Assembly (NCBI RefSeq): GCF_000382225.1
Contig: NZ_KB907817.1
Location: 1-64,000 of the forward strand
Length of the DNA: 64,000 nucleotides
Direction of reading: 5' to 3'
From: Hymenobacter aerophilus DSM 13606
GTDB lineage: Bacteria; Bacteroidota; Bacteroidia; Cytophagales; Hymenobacteraceae
Shown here: one piece after another, positions 8,226 to 19,107 of the stretch
How positions within the stretch are numbered: position 1 is the first letter of the stretch
Layout of the letters: the number at the start of each line of letters is the position of its first letter
Made by a program: the position numbers and the translations under genes
The notes under the pieces: generated by a model
The model's input: the letters and a program-made list of their open reading frames with translations, nothing else
The model's database searches: none
Told to the model about the DNA's origin: nothing

Positions 8226-9767
8226 ATGAAAAGCCCCCGCCTGCTGCCGGTGCTGCTGGCCCTGCTCAAGTTTGCCACCGGCTACGGGCTGGCCAGCAGC
8301 GCCTACGAGCTGCACCGCGACGAGTACCTCTACCTCGACTACGGCCGGCATCTGGCCTGGGGCTACCTCGAAGTGCCGCCCCTCACGGCCCTGCAAAGCT
8401 GGCTTACGCTGGCGCTGGGTGGCAGCTGGTTTTGGGTGAAGTTCTGGCCCCTGCTTTGGGGCAGCCTCACTATTTACCTGGTGGGCCGGGCCGTGCAGCG
8501 GCTGGGCGGCGGGCCCTGGGCCGTGGCGCTGGCCGGCCTGGGCTACCTGCTGAGCGCCTACGCCCGCCTCAACTTTCTGTTCCAGCCCAATGCCTTCGAG
8601 GTGCTGGCCTTCACGGCCGTTGGCTACTGCCTGATTTGCTACGGACAGCAGCCGGCCCCGCGCTGGCTGTACGCCATTGGGGCCGTGCTGGGACTGGCGC
8701 TGCTGAACAAGTATTCGGCCCTGTTTTTTATTGCCGCGCTGCTGCTGGCCCTGCTGCTCACGCCGCTACGGCGGGTGCTGGCGACGCGGCACTTCTGGCT
8801 GGCGGTCGGGCTGGCGCTGCTGTTGTGGCTGCCCAACCTGGCCTGGCAAATCGGGCACGGGCTGCCGGTGCTGCACCATATGGCGCTGCTGCGCGAAAGC
8901 CAACTGGTGCACGTGTCGGCAGCCGGGTTCTGGCAGGGCCAGCTGACGATGAATGCGCTGAGCCTCTGGGTGTGGGTGCCCGGCCTGCTGGCGCTGCTGC
9001 TGAGCCGCCGGCTGCGGCCCTACCGGGTGCTGGGGCTGGTGTACGTGTTTGGTTTGCTTCTGCTTACGCTACTGCACGGCAAAGACTATTACGCCCTGGG
9101 CTACTACCCGCTGCTGCTGGCCGCCGGGGCCGCGTGGTGGCAACAGCGGCTCAGCAGTTGGCCGCGCCTGGGGTGGGTGCTAAAACCGGCGCTGCTGGTG
9201 CTGCCTCTGGCCCTCAGCCTCCGGATGCTGCCGCTGCTGTTCCCAATCGAGCCGCCCGACGGTATGCTGGCCCACTGGGCGCGCTACGAGCGGGTGGGCG
9301 CGCTCCGCTGGGAAGACGGCCAAAACCACCTGCTGCCCCAGGACTACGCCGACATGCAGGGCTGGCGCGAACTGGCCGATAAAACCTGGGCCGCCTACGC
9401 GGCGCTTCCGCCCCAGGCGCGGGGCCGCACGCTCATCCTGGCGGGCAACTACGGCCAGGCCGGCGCCATCAACTACTACAACCGCCGCCGCAACCTGCCG
9501 CCCGCCAACAGCTTCAACGGCAGCTACCTGCTCTGGCAGCCGCCCGCGCCGCCCGGCGGCTGGCAGTATATTCTGCTGGTTGAGGACGACCCCACGACCG
9601 GCCTGGAAAAGCACTTCCAAACCCTGCAGACGGTAGGGGAGGTGCGCAACCCCTACGCCCGCGAGCAGGGCACCCGCATCCGCCTCGGCACCCACCCTGA
9701 TGCCGCCATTCTGGCCTACGCCGCCGCGCTGCACCGCCGCGAACTGGCCGCCTGGGGGCAGTTTTGA
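8226..9767 (+). CDS. GT39/PMT-2-type membrane glycosyltransferase
   Basis: 513 residues. The N-terminal helix is followed by YELHRDEYLYLDYGRHLAWGY, the periplasmic loop carrying the acidic pair (DE) of the ArnT/PMT (GT-C fold) family, then about ten further membrane helices and a soluble C-terminal domain from about 350. Such enzymes move sugars from polyprenyl-phosphate donors onto lipid, protein or polysaccharide acceptors at the membrane outer face. The acceptor is unknown; no lipid A or mannosylation genes are adjacent. Confidence 0.85.
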   Translation: MKSPRLLPVLLALLKFATGYGLASSAYELHRDEYLYLDYGRHLAWGYLEVPPLTALQSWLTLALGGSWFWVKFWPLLWGSLTIYLVGRAVQRLGGGPWAVALAGLGYLLSAYARLNFLFQPNAFEVLAFTAVGYCLICYGQQPAPRWLYAIGAVLGLALLNKYSALFFIAALLLALLLTPLRRVLATRHFWLAVGLALLLWLPNLAWQIGHGLPVLHHMALLRESQLVHVSAAGFWQGQLTMNALSLWVWVPGLLALLLSRRLRPYRVLGLVYVFGLLLLTLLHGKDYYALGYYPLLLAAGAAWWQQRLSSWPRLGWVLKPALLVLPLALSLRMLPLLFPIEPPDGMLAHWARYERVGALRWEDGQNHLLPQDYADMQGWRELADKTWAAYAALPPQARGRTLILAGNYGQAGAINYYNRRRNLPPANSFNGSYLLWQPPAPPGGWQYILLVEDDPTTGLEKHFQTLQTVGEVRNPYAREQGTRIRLGTHPDAAILAYAAALHRRELAAWGQF

Positions 9768-9806
9768 GGAACCAGCTGTACTGCTCTGCATACGCCCACC
9801 CCGGCC

Positions 9807-9912
9807 AACCCCACCCCCGGCCCCTCCCCTCCGGGAGAGGGGTGCCAGCTGCGAGTTTAACGATTTATTGAACGCACCCCTCTCCCGGAGGGGAGGGGCC
9901 GGGGGTGGGGTT
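9807..9912. repeat. Perfect 39-bp inverted repeat, CCCCTCCCCTCC family
   Basis: Arms 9807-9845 and 9874-9912 are exact reverse complements (AACCCCACCCCCGGCCCCTC...). The 28-base loop contains TTTAACGATTTATTGAACG. It follows the GT39-type gene and precedes the S9 peptidase. Confidence 0.95.
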
Positions 9913-9968
9913 TGCTTTCCGCGCATTTTAAGCGAACTTCACCGCTTCCCATCCGAAAAGAATCCGTT

Positions 9969-12422
<2,454 letters not shown>

Positions 12423-12440
12423 CAGCCCGCTGTCTAATGC

Positions 12441-12477
12441 AAAACGGCCTCGCCCAAATTGTGGGCGAGGCCGTTTT
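12441..12477. terminator. Bidirectional intrinsic terminator
   Basis: A 16-bp perfect stem (AAAACGGCCTCGCCCA, 12441-12456, with 12462-12477) and 5-base loop, ending in TTTT on the plus strand and on the minus strand. It follows the S9 peptidase gene. Confidence 0.9.
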
Positions 12478-12505
12478 ACGTTGAATAATCAGCGTCTTAA
12501 ACTGA

Positions 12506-12670
12506 TTTCAGCCCCGGAGGGGCGGCATATCGGTAGCAAAACAGCCGTAAGGAAAATCAAAGCCCCAGCGGGGCGACACCAATCGTTCAACGGTCGGTGT
12601 CGCCCCGCTGGGGCTCTTGCTTTGCTACCACTCGTTTTTCTACCGATATGCCGCCCCGCTGGGGCTGAAA
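12506..12670. repeat. Nested CAGCCCC(GG)GGGGCGGC inverted repeat
   Basis: Outer arms 12506-12535 and 12641-12670 (TTTCAGCCCC... GGCATATCGGTA) enclose inner arms 12561-12580 and 12596-12615 (AGCCCCAGCGGGGCGACACC). The central loop is AATCGTTCAACGGTC. It lies between the convergent S9 and M28 peptidase genes. Confidence 0.9.
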
Positions 12671-12677
12671 ACGGCGG

Positions 12678-14333
12678 TTATTTCTGCCCGCCGAACTGCC
12701 GGCCGAAATAGTCGCCGGGGTTCCAGCGGGGGCGCTCGGGGGCCTGGGCCACCAGGTAGCCGACCAGGAAGTTGAGCTGCACGTAGGTGCGGCCGGCCGC
12801 GAAATCGAAGGTGCCGCTCATGTCGTCCTGGGGCTTGTGGTAGGTGAGGGCGCGCCACTGTTTCACCTGCTCGCTGAGGTTGTTGCGGCCGTCGGGCGTG
12901 CGGTTACCGTACTTGAGGTGCAGCGCCGGAATGCCCTGGGCCACGAAGCTGTACTGGTCGGAGCGGATGAAGCGGTTCTGCTCGGGCTCGGGGTCTTCTT
13001 CCACTGATAAACCCAAATACGCTGCCGCCTGGGCCACCGGCGCGGCCAGCGTGGAGTGCTGGGCCCCCAGCGGCACCACCGACAGCAGCGGGGCAATGAG
13101 GGTGGGCATGTCGGTATTGACGTTGGCCACGAGGCTGGTGCCGGGTACGGTGGGCCGGGCCGCGAAATAGGCCGAGCCCAGCAACCCCAGCTCCTCGCCG
13201 GTTTGCAGCACCAGCAGGATGCTGCGGGCGGGTTTCTGCTTGAGCTGCGAATAGATGCCGGCAATTTCGAGCACCGAGGCCACGCCCGTGGCGTTGTCGT
13301 GGGCGCCGTTGTAGATGGAGTCGCCGCGCACGGGCGCGCCCACGCCCAGGTGGTCGAGGTGGGCCGAGTGCACCACGTATTCATCGCGCAGCTTAGGGTC
13401 GGAGCCCGTGATTTTGCCCACCACGTTGTAGGAGTCGAAATCCTGGTAAGCCGATTCCCAGCGGGCCGAAAGCGTGCCGGGCAGCGCTAGCGGGGCCGGC
13501 TGACTGGCCCGCAGGCGCTGCATCACCTGGGCCGTGTCGGAGGCGGCGGCGCGCAGCAGGGTTTGCAGGCCGGCGGCCGAGAGCGTGCCGGTAAGGGCCA
13601 CCCCGGCGGGCCCGCTCACGAAGCCGCGGGCGGCGGCCACTTTGCCATCGGCCCCGAGCACGCTGGTGGTGGAAAGCAGCCGGGCCGGGTTGCCCACCGC
13701 GGGCCGCAGCGTGGCAAACAGCACACCCACCGCGCCGTGGACCGCGGCCGTGCGCACGAGCTGGGTCTGGTCCTGGCTGGCGGCGGCCACGGTGCTGGGG
13801 AAGGCCGGCGGGGCGCCGCGTAGCACCACTACCACCTTGCCGCGGACATCGAGGCCTTGGTAGTCGTCGTAGTTTTCGGCGGGAGCCGAGATGCCGTAGC
13901 CCGCAAACACGAGGCCGGTGGCGGGCAGCTGGGCGGTGGGCTGCTCGGGGTGGGGCAGCAGATGGAGGGCATCGAGCGGCAACCCGGCCGCACCGGTGCC
14001 CGACTGGTAACTGACGCTGGCGCCCGGCCGCACCGTGGCGCGGCGCAGGCGCACGCGCTGCGTGAAGCCGCCGTTTTCGCCGGCCGGCTCCACGCCCCGC
14101 TTCTTCAGCTGGGCCACCACATAATCGACGGCCAGCTGGTAGCCGGGCGTGCCGGGCTTGCGGCCCAGCAGCCGGTCGTCGGCCAGGTAGGCTACGTGGG
14201 CGCGCATGGCGTCGGGGCGCACCTGGGCCATCGCCCGGCGCACGGGCTTGGGCAGCTGGAGGGAGTTGGGGGGAGAGGCCGCCAGGGACAACAGCCCGAG
14301 TGCCGGCAGCAGCAACAGAGAGAAGAGCTTCAT
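12678..14333 (-). CDS. Secreted M28-family zinc peptidase with PA domain
   Basis: 551 residues with a signal peptide (MKLFSLLLLPALGLLSLAAS). A PA-like insertion (about 130-290) precedes the catalytic core. Metal ligands and catalytic acids are visible: SAHLDHLG, NGAHDNATG, GEELGLLGS with the catalytic Glu-Glu, NTDMP and YHKPQDD. This is the full M28 set (H, D, EE, D, H), so an active aminopeptidase/carboxypeptidase-type enzyme in the periplasm or outside the cell is expected. It converges on the broken S9 peptidase; both are exported peptidases but on opposite strands. Confidence 0.92.
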   Translation of the reverse strand: MKLFSLLLLPALGLLSLAASPPNSLQLPKPVRRAMAQVRPDAMRAHVAYLADDRLLGRKPGTPGYQLAVDYVVAQLKKRGVEPAGENGGFTQRVRLRRATVRPGASVSYQSGTGAAGLPLDALHLLPHPEQPTAQLPATGLVFAGYGISAPAENYDDYQGLDVRGKVVVVLRGAPPAFPSTVAAASQDQTQLVRTAAVHGAVGVLFATLRPAVGNPARLLSTTSVLGADGKVAAARGFVSGPAGVALTGTLSAAGLQTLLRAAASDTAQVMQRLRASQPAPLALPGTLSARWESAYQDFDSYNVVGKITGSDPKLRDEYVVHSAHLDHLGVGAPVRGDSIYNGAHDNATGVASVLEIAGIYSQLKQKPARSILLVLQTGEELGLLGSAYFAARPTVPGTSLVANVNTDMPTLIAPLLSVVPLGAQHSTLAAPVAQAAAYLGLSVEEDPEPEQNRFIRSDQYSFVAQGIPALHLKYGNRTPDGRNNLSEQVKQWRALTYHKPQDDMSGTFDFAAGRTYVQLNFLVGYLVAQAPERPRWNPGDYFGRQFGGQK

Positions 14334-14360
14334 GGAGCTAAGCTACTGCAGTTCTCGGGT

Positions 14361-14451
14361 TGTAGCGCGAACTTTGTAGTTCGCGTAGCTGGTCGACACT
14401 TGTTCACTTGTTCCGCCGTTCAGTCGCGCGAACTACAAAGTTCACGCTACA
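14361..14451. repeat. CGCGAACTTTGTAGTTCGCG inverted repeat (copy 1)
   Basis: TGTAGCGCGAACTTTGTAGT and following (14361-14385) is mirrored by 14425-14451. Each arm is itself nearly palindromic. A second copy of the same family is at 33310-33384. Confidence 0.9.
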
Positions 14452-14512
14452 TCAGCAGGCCACTGGCCGCCGGTGTTTTCATTCCGATACAAGACCCGCC
14501 ACAGGCTGCCGC

Positions 14513-14863
14513 TTACACGGCCTGCTCCAGCTCCAGCAGCAGCGTTTCGATGCGGGCGGCGTGGGCGTCGAGGCGTTCGAGGCCCGCGCGCGACTCTTCG
14601 AGCTGGCCGCGCTGGTACTGGCGCACGAGGCTCTGGCCCGTCAGCAGCATCTGCTGCAACTCCCGTTCGAGGCGCAAAAACTGGCTGGTGCTGCCGTACT
14701 GGGGCTGAATAACGGCGTAGAGCCACTGCCCCAGCGGGTTTTCGCGGATGGCAAACAGGCTGTCGTCGGGCTCGCGCACGCCGTAGAGCACGGAGCGCAG
14801 CCGCGACTTAAACAGCACCTGCTTGATGCGGGCCTGCTGGAAATCGAGGTTGGTCAGCTCCAT
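14513..14863 (-). CDS. CZB-like (chemoreceptor zinc-binding fold) small protein lacking zinc ligands
   Basis: 116 residues, all helical. The layout ARIKQVLFKSRLRSVLYG ... LGQWLY ... LERELQQ matches CZB domains (His-x-x-x...; Cys-x-LG-x-W; His-x3-His). However, the positions that normally carry Cys (here Asn in RENPLGQW) and the His residues are replaced, so zinc binding as in canonical CZB is unlikely. The family call is from motif spacing only. It starts 51 bp after the PAS protein stop on the same strand, so the two may work together as a split sensory pair. Confidence 0.5.
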   Translation of the reverse strand: MELTNLDFQQARIKQVLFKSRLRSVLYGVREPDDSLFAIRENPLGQWLYAVIQPQYGSTSQFLRLERELQQMLLTGQSLVRQYQRGQLEESRAGLERLDAHAARIETLLLELEQAV

Positions 14864-14914
14864 TGGCGGAAAAAGGAAAACAGCGTACCGGAAGCGGGGG
14901 CGAAACGGAGATGG

Positions 14915-16213
14915 TTACGCATCGAAACCGGGGTTTTCGAGGGCCTGGCGGGCCAGCACCAGCTCGGTTACGTTGTAGGCGAAGTGCGAAATGCCCACAA
15001 TCCGGCCGGTTTCGCGCAGGGGCTGGTAGGTGATGTTGAAGAACTGCTCGCGGCTTTGGCCGGTTTCAGGGTCGGTTATGCGGAACACCACTTCGGAGCC
15101 GTAGTAGGGCTCGCCGGTCTGGTATACGTGGTCGAGCAGGGCAATAAAACCCTGGCTTTCGGCTTCGGGCACCACTTCGGCCACGGTGCGGCCCAGTAGC
15201 TCGCGGCCCGGAAACAGCTGCTGGTACAGCGTATTGACGAACTCGTGGCGGTGCTCGGGGCCGCGGGCAATGGAAATCAGGGCCGGCGCCTCCATAAACA
15301 GGTTATAAAGCGTTTCGCGCTGGCGCTGGGCTTCGGCCTGGGCCAGGTACGCCTGGTCGGAGAGGGCGGCCTGCTGCTCGTTGGCTTCGAGCAGCTCCTG
15401 CACCAGCAGCTTCTGGTCGTGGATGTCGGTGCCGGCACCAATCCACATGGTAAGCTGGCCGTGCTCGTCGTGGCGCGGCAGGGCCCGCATCAGCAGCCAG
15501 CGGTACTGGCCGTCGTGGCGGCGCAGGCGGTACTCCACCTGGTAGGCCTGGCCGGTGGCGCTGGCCTGCTGCCAGGCCTGGTCCAGCTTCGCGCAGTCGT
15601 CCGGATGGATTTCCTCGCGCCAGCCGTCGCCCAGGCCGGCTTCGGGCGGGCGGCCTGTAAACTCCAGCCAGCGGGGGTTGAAGTAGTCGCGCATCCCGTC
15701 GGGCCGGGCCGTCCAGACCAGAATGGGCAGCGAGTCGAGCACGAAGCGCATCCGGTTCTGGGTTTCGTTGAGCGCCCGCTGGGCCTCGGCGGCCCGCCGC
15801 TCGGCGTGGTGGCGCTCGGTTACGTCGTGGGTGCGCTGCAGAATATAGGCCAGCCGGCCTTCGGCGTCGAGCACCGGAAAGTGCGTGGCCTCCCAGTACA
15901 GCTCCTGCAGGTCGCCCTGCCCGGCGGTGTGCGCCAGGTCGTAGCGAATCAGGGGCATGGTATGCGGCGCTAAGTGGCGGCGCACGTGCTCGTGCGACTC
16001 GCGGATAATGCGGGCCGACTCGGCATCGGTGGCCGGGTAGGCCTCGAAAAACGGCTTGCCCACGGCCTGTTCGCGCGGTGTAAGCGACGCGGCTACGTGG
16101 CTGTCGGTATTGTCGAGGATGGTGGCGTCGGCGTCGGGCCCGATGAGCAGAAAGTTGTCGGGCAGGGCCCGGAATAACTGATGGTAATCAATCGGGGAGG
16201 CAGCGGTGGGCAT
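14915..16213 (-). CDS. Three-PAS-domain sensory protein without output domain
   Basis: 432 residues from ATG 16211-16213. Three PAS/PAC segments can be read: about 8-150 (ending LAYILQRTHDVTERHHAE), 160-285 (PILVWTARPDGM... GAGTDIHDQK) and 310-430 (APALISIARGPEHRHEF... GISHFAYNVTEL). Short coiled-coil linkers join them. The protein stops right after the third PAS linker, where histidine kinases of this group normally continue into HisKA/HATPase. No kinase domain follows in any frame; the next gene is the CZB-like protein. It may be a scaffold sensor or a truncated kinase. The longer open frame upstream overlaps elaA and is not coding. Confidence 0.8.
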   Translation of the reverse strand: MPTAASPIDYHQLFRALPDNFLLIGPDADATILDNTDSHVAASLTPREQAVGKPFFEAYPATDAESARIIRESHEHVRRHLAPHTMPLIRYDLAHTAGQGDLQELYWEATHFPVLDAEGRLAYILQRTHDVTERHHAERRAAEAQRALNETQNRMRFVLDSLPILVWTARPDGMRDYFNPRWLEFTGRPPEAGLGDGWREEIHPDDCAKLDQAWQQASATGQAYQVEYRLRRHDGQYRWLLMRALPRHDEHGQLTMWIGAGTDIHDQKLLVQELLEANEQQAALSDQAYLAQAEAQRQRETLYNLFMEAPALISIARGPEHRHEFVNTLYQQLFPGRELLGRTVAEVVPEAESQGFIALLDHVYQTGEPYYGSEVVFRITDPETGQSREQFFNITYQPLRETGRIVGISHFAYNVTELVLARQALENPGFDA

Positions 16214-16367
16214 GGGCGAGGGGGAAGGCAGAACGAGGGATACGCAGCCCGCACCAACGCCGGCGGGCCGCCCGGCGAATATACAACCGGCCGGCCGTGG
16301 TGCAGTTTGGGGCGGTACTTTTGCGGAAAAAAGGGCCCGGCCGCACGGCCGGTCAGCGGCTCCGGGG

Positions 16368-16826
16368 CTACGCCTGCCGCACCATGTGGATGTGCGGAAT
16401 ATCGTCCTCCAGATACCCTTCGCCCACCTGCCGGAAGCCGAAGCTTTCGTAGAACTTCTGCAGGTACAGCTGGGCCCCAATCTGGATGGGTTGCGGGCCG
16501 AACAGCCGCGCTATGCCCCCGATGGCCTCGGCCAGCAGCTCGCGGCCCACGCCGGTGCGGCGGTGGCGCGGGCTGCTCACCACCCGCCCAATGCTGGCCT
16601 CGGGGTACGATATGCCGGGCCCGAACAGCCGGGCATAAGCGGCCAGCTCGCCGCCGTCGGGCGCGTGGCCCAGTAGGTGCCAGGCGGCCTGGTCGAGCCC
16701 GTCGATGTCCTGAAACGGGCAGGTTTGCTCCACCACAAACACTTCGGAGCGCAGCTGCAGCAGCGTGTACAGCTCGGTGGTGGTCAGGTCGGCGAAGGGC
16801 TTAAGGGTCCAGGTGGTGACGGGCAT
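16368..16826 (-). CDS. elaA: ElaA-type GNAT N-acetyltransferase
   Basis: 152 residues. ELYTLLQLRSEVFVVEQTCPFQD and DQAAWHLLG are signatures of ElaA, and the GNAT acetyl-CoA loop is RRTGVGRELL preceded by SIGRVVSSPRHR. C-terminal FYESFGFRQVGEGYLEDDIPH completes the fold. Substrate unknown. A -7 box lies immediately upstream of the start codon, suggesting a very short or absent leader. Confidence 0.9.
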   Translation of the reverse strand: MPVTTWTLKPFADLTTTELYTLLQLRSEVFVVEQTCPFQDIDGLDQAAWHLLGHAPDGGELAAYARLFGPGISYPEASIGRVVSSPRHRRTGVGRELLAEAIGGIARLFGPQPIQIGAQLYLQKFYESFGFRQVGEGYLEDDIPHIHMVRQA

Positions 16827-16831
16827 GAGGG

Positions 16832-16839
16832 CAAAGGTA
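16832..16839 (-). promoter_or_regulatory. TACCTTTG -7 box abutting elaA start
   Basis: On the minus strand a perfect TAnnTTTG match ends five bases before the ATG of elaA (16826). The transcript would begin at about the initiation codon, so a leaderless mRNA is possible. Confidence 0.45.
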
Positions 16840-16871
16840 GTTTCCAGCGGTCAGTTGACAGTCGGCAGTGC

Positions 16872-16976
16872 GCGAACGTCATTCAGAGCGCAGCGAAGAA
16901 TCTCGCGTGCTGACGTTGAGTTACTATGGCAACGTCAGCACGCGAGATTCTTCGCTGCGCTCTGAATGACGTTCGC
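16872..16976. repeat. Perfect 47-bp inverted repeat, TCATTCAGAGCGCAGCGAAG family
   Basis: Arms 16872-16918 and 16930-16976 are exact reverse complements with an 11-base loop (AGTTACTATGG). The arm reads GCGAACGTCATTCAGAGCGC and continues through AGCGAAGAATCTCGCGTGC. Related arms occur at 26120, 27497, 20796, 30961 and 36003. It lies between the divergent elaA and the gene at 17126. Confidence 0.97.
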
Positions 16977-17125
16977 CTATTAATGACTGTCAACTAAACC
17001 CGACGCTTCATCCGGCTTATCTGACGCTTCGTCAACGGCAATTTTCAGCAGCGGCCGGCGGTGGGCACCTTTGAATCATCAGACCGCCAGCAACTTCCTT
17101 TTCAACCCCTAACTGTCTTTCAGTT

Positions 17126-17833
17126 ATGAAAAAGCCCCTGCTCACCCTGGCCCTGCTTGCCGCTTCTTTCGCCGCGCTGGCCCAACAGCCGGCTATTTCG
17201 GGCGCCGCCCCGGCTGCGGCCGCTGCCGCCCCGGCCGACGCCTACACTACCCTGATGGCGGCCGCTATTGCCGAGTTGCTGAACACCGGCGACCCGGCCA
17301 CACTGCGGGCCAGCGCCGCCAAAATGGAGCGGGCCGCCGCCGTGAAACCCCAGAATTGGCTGCCCCGCTACTACCAGGCCTACGCGCTGCTCATCAACGT
17401 GTTCCAGAGCCAGGAAGACGGTGGCGCCAAGGACAAAACCCTCGACCAAGCCGAGGCTGCTCTGGCGCAGGCCCGCAAGCTGGCCGGGGCCGACGAGTCG
17501 GAGCTACTCGTGTTGCAGGCCTACATCTACCAGGCCCGGATGGGCATTTCGCCCATGCTGCGGGGCCTGAAATACTCGGGCCTGGTGAACGAGGCCGTGG
17601 CCCAGGCCATCAAGCTCAACCCCGCCAACCCCCGCGCCTACCTCGTGCAGGCCAACAACGTGTACTACACGCCCGCCATGTTCGGCGGCGGGGCCGAGGC
17701 GGCCAAGCCCCTGTACCTGCAGGCCCAGGCGCGCTACGCCGCCTTTCGGCCCGCTACCAGCCTGTCGCCCAACTGGGGCGAAGGCCAGCTGAAGGGCCGC
17801 CTGAAAAAGTATGAAACGGCCGCTGTTAAGTAA
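17126..17833 (+). CDS. Exported TPR-like protein, unknown role
   Basis: 235 residues with a signal peptide (MKKPLLTLALLAASFAALAQ). The rest is helical with TPR-like spacing (ASAAKMERAAAVKPQNWLPRY, LDQAEAALAQARKLA, LVNEAVAQAIKLNPANPRAYL), predicting a periplasmic protein-interaction module. It has Ala-rich low complexity after the signal. It is followed 120 bp later by a LytS-type kinase on the same strand, but the separation gives no clear operon. Confidence 0.75.
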   Translation: MKKPLLTLALLAASFAALAQQPAISGAAPAAAAAAPADAYTTLMAAAIAELLNTGDPATLRASAAKMERAAAVKPQNWLPRYYQAYALLINVFQSQEDGGAKDKTLDQAEAALAQARKLAGADESELLVLQAYIYQARMGISPMLRGLKYSGLVNEAVAQAIKLNPANPRAYLVQANNVYYTPAMFGGGAEAAKPLYLQAQARYAAFRPATSLSPNWGEGQLKGRLKKYETAAVK

Positions 17834-17953
17834 GCTGCCACGGTCGGGGCCACGGCTTTTCGGCTGCGGCCCCTCGGCCAACTCCACGCCTTGCGGTGCG
17901 GCATTCGTGTAGTTTTGATACCTTCCGACCTCCATTTTTCTCAGGCCTCGCTC

Positions 17954-19069
17954 GTGAAATCCGCCTTTGTTTCTGCACTAGCTGCCCCGGCGGCCGACTT
18001 GCCGGCTTCCGGCGCCAAGCGGAGTATCTGCCGGTTTTACCCCCACCGCAACGTGTGGAAAGGGCTGGGGCTGATGACGGTGGTGTCGTTTGGGCTGGCG
18101 CTGATTTTCAACGGTGGCGGGCCGGTTTGGAGTGAGGATTTCCTGGTGACGTTCGGCTACAATTTCTTCTATACCAGCGGGCTGTGGCTGGCCAATGGCT
18201 ACCCGGCCGAGTGGCTGGGGCGCTACCTCGACTGGACCCAGCACCCCATCCGGCGGTTTCTGCTCACGCTGGCTTTCTCGCTGGTGATGTCGCTGCTCGT
18301 GATTCTGCTGGTTGATGGCAGCTTCCGGGTGCTCTACCACCACCGCCCGCTTAGCTCGCTTACCTGGCGGCCGTTCGTAATACCGCTGCTGATTACGCTG
18401 TTTGTGTCGCTGTTTCTGCACAGCCGGGCGTTTCTGATGGGCTGGCGCGAAACCGCCATCCGGGCCGAGCGGCTGCAAACCGAAAACGCCCGCGCCCAGG
18501 CCGATTCGCTGCGCCGGCAGCTCGACCCGCACTTCCTGTTCAACTCGCTCAACGCCCTCACCTCGCTGGTCGAGGAGGAGCGCGACCCGGCCCGCGCCAG
18601 CCGTTTCATCCGCCAGCTCAGCCAGGTGTACCGCTACGTGCTCGACCACCAGAATCAGGAACTGGTACCGCTAACCGAAGAGCTGGCCTTCGCCGAAAGC
18701 TACCTGTTTCTGCAGCGCACCCGCCTCGGCGAGGGCATGCAGGTGGAAATGCGCCTGTCCCCGGCTGCCGAGCTACAAGAACTGCTGGTGCCCCCGCTGG
18801 CGTTGCAGCTGCTACTTGAAAACGCCCTCAAGCACAACGCCACCTCCCGCCACAATCCGCTGCGCCTCGTCATCGAGTTCGATGCGGCCACGCGCCAGCT
18901 GGTCGTGCGCAATTCGCGCCGCCCGCGCCGCCTGGCCGAGGGCGAATCGACGGGCCTGGGCCTTGCCAACCTACAGGCCCGCTACGCCTTCCTCACGCCC
19001 CGCCCCGTGCTCATTACCGATTCGGAAACGGAGTTTGCCGTGGCGCTGCCGGTGCTGGAGCTGCGGTAG
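17954..19069 (+). CDS. LytS/YehU-type sensor histidine kinase
   Basis: 371 residues from GTG 17954. About four membrane helices (around 38-55, 66-82, 101-121, 139-160) precede the His_kinase domain with the phospho-acceptor His193 in LRRQLDPHFLFNSLNALTSL and the N-box LLLENALKHN. The ATP lid GLGLANLQARY is present. The upstream open frame to 17891 includes poorly membrane-like residues, so GTG is preferred. The LytTR regulator starts 38 bp downstream, forming a two-component pair. Confidence 0.9.
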   Translation: MKSAFVSALAAPAADLPASGAKRSICRFYPHRNVWKGLGLMTVVSFGLALIFNGGGPVWSEDFLVTFGYNFFYTSGLWLANGYPAEWLGRYLDWTQHPIRRFLLTLAFSLVMSLLVILLVDGSFRVLYHHRPLSSLTWRPFVIPLLITLFVSLFLHSRAFLMGWRETAIRAERLQTENARAQADSLRRQLDPHFLFNSLNALTSLVEEERDPARASRFIRQLSQVYRYVLDHQNQELVPLTEELAFAESYLFLQRTRLGEGMQVEMRLSPAAELQELLVPPLALQLLLENALKHNATSRHNPLRLVIEFDAATRQLVVRNSRRPRRLAEGESTGLGLANLQARYAFLTPRPVLITDSETEFAVALPVLELR

Positions 19070-19107
19070 CACATATTCATTTGATCCTTGCCCAACTTCC
19101 GCCTGAA

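Noticed and set aside
16179..16190. TGAT-N4-ATCA FNR-like core
   Set aside because: It lies inside the coding start of the PAS protein, without flanking symmetry; probably chance.
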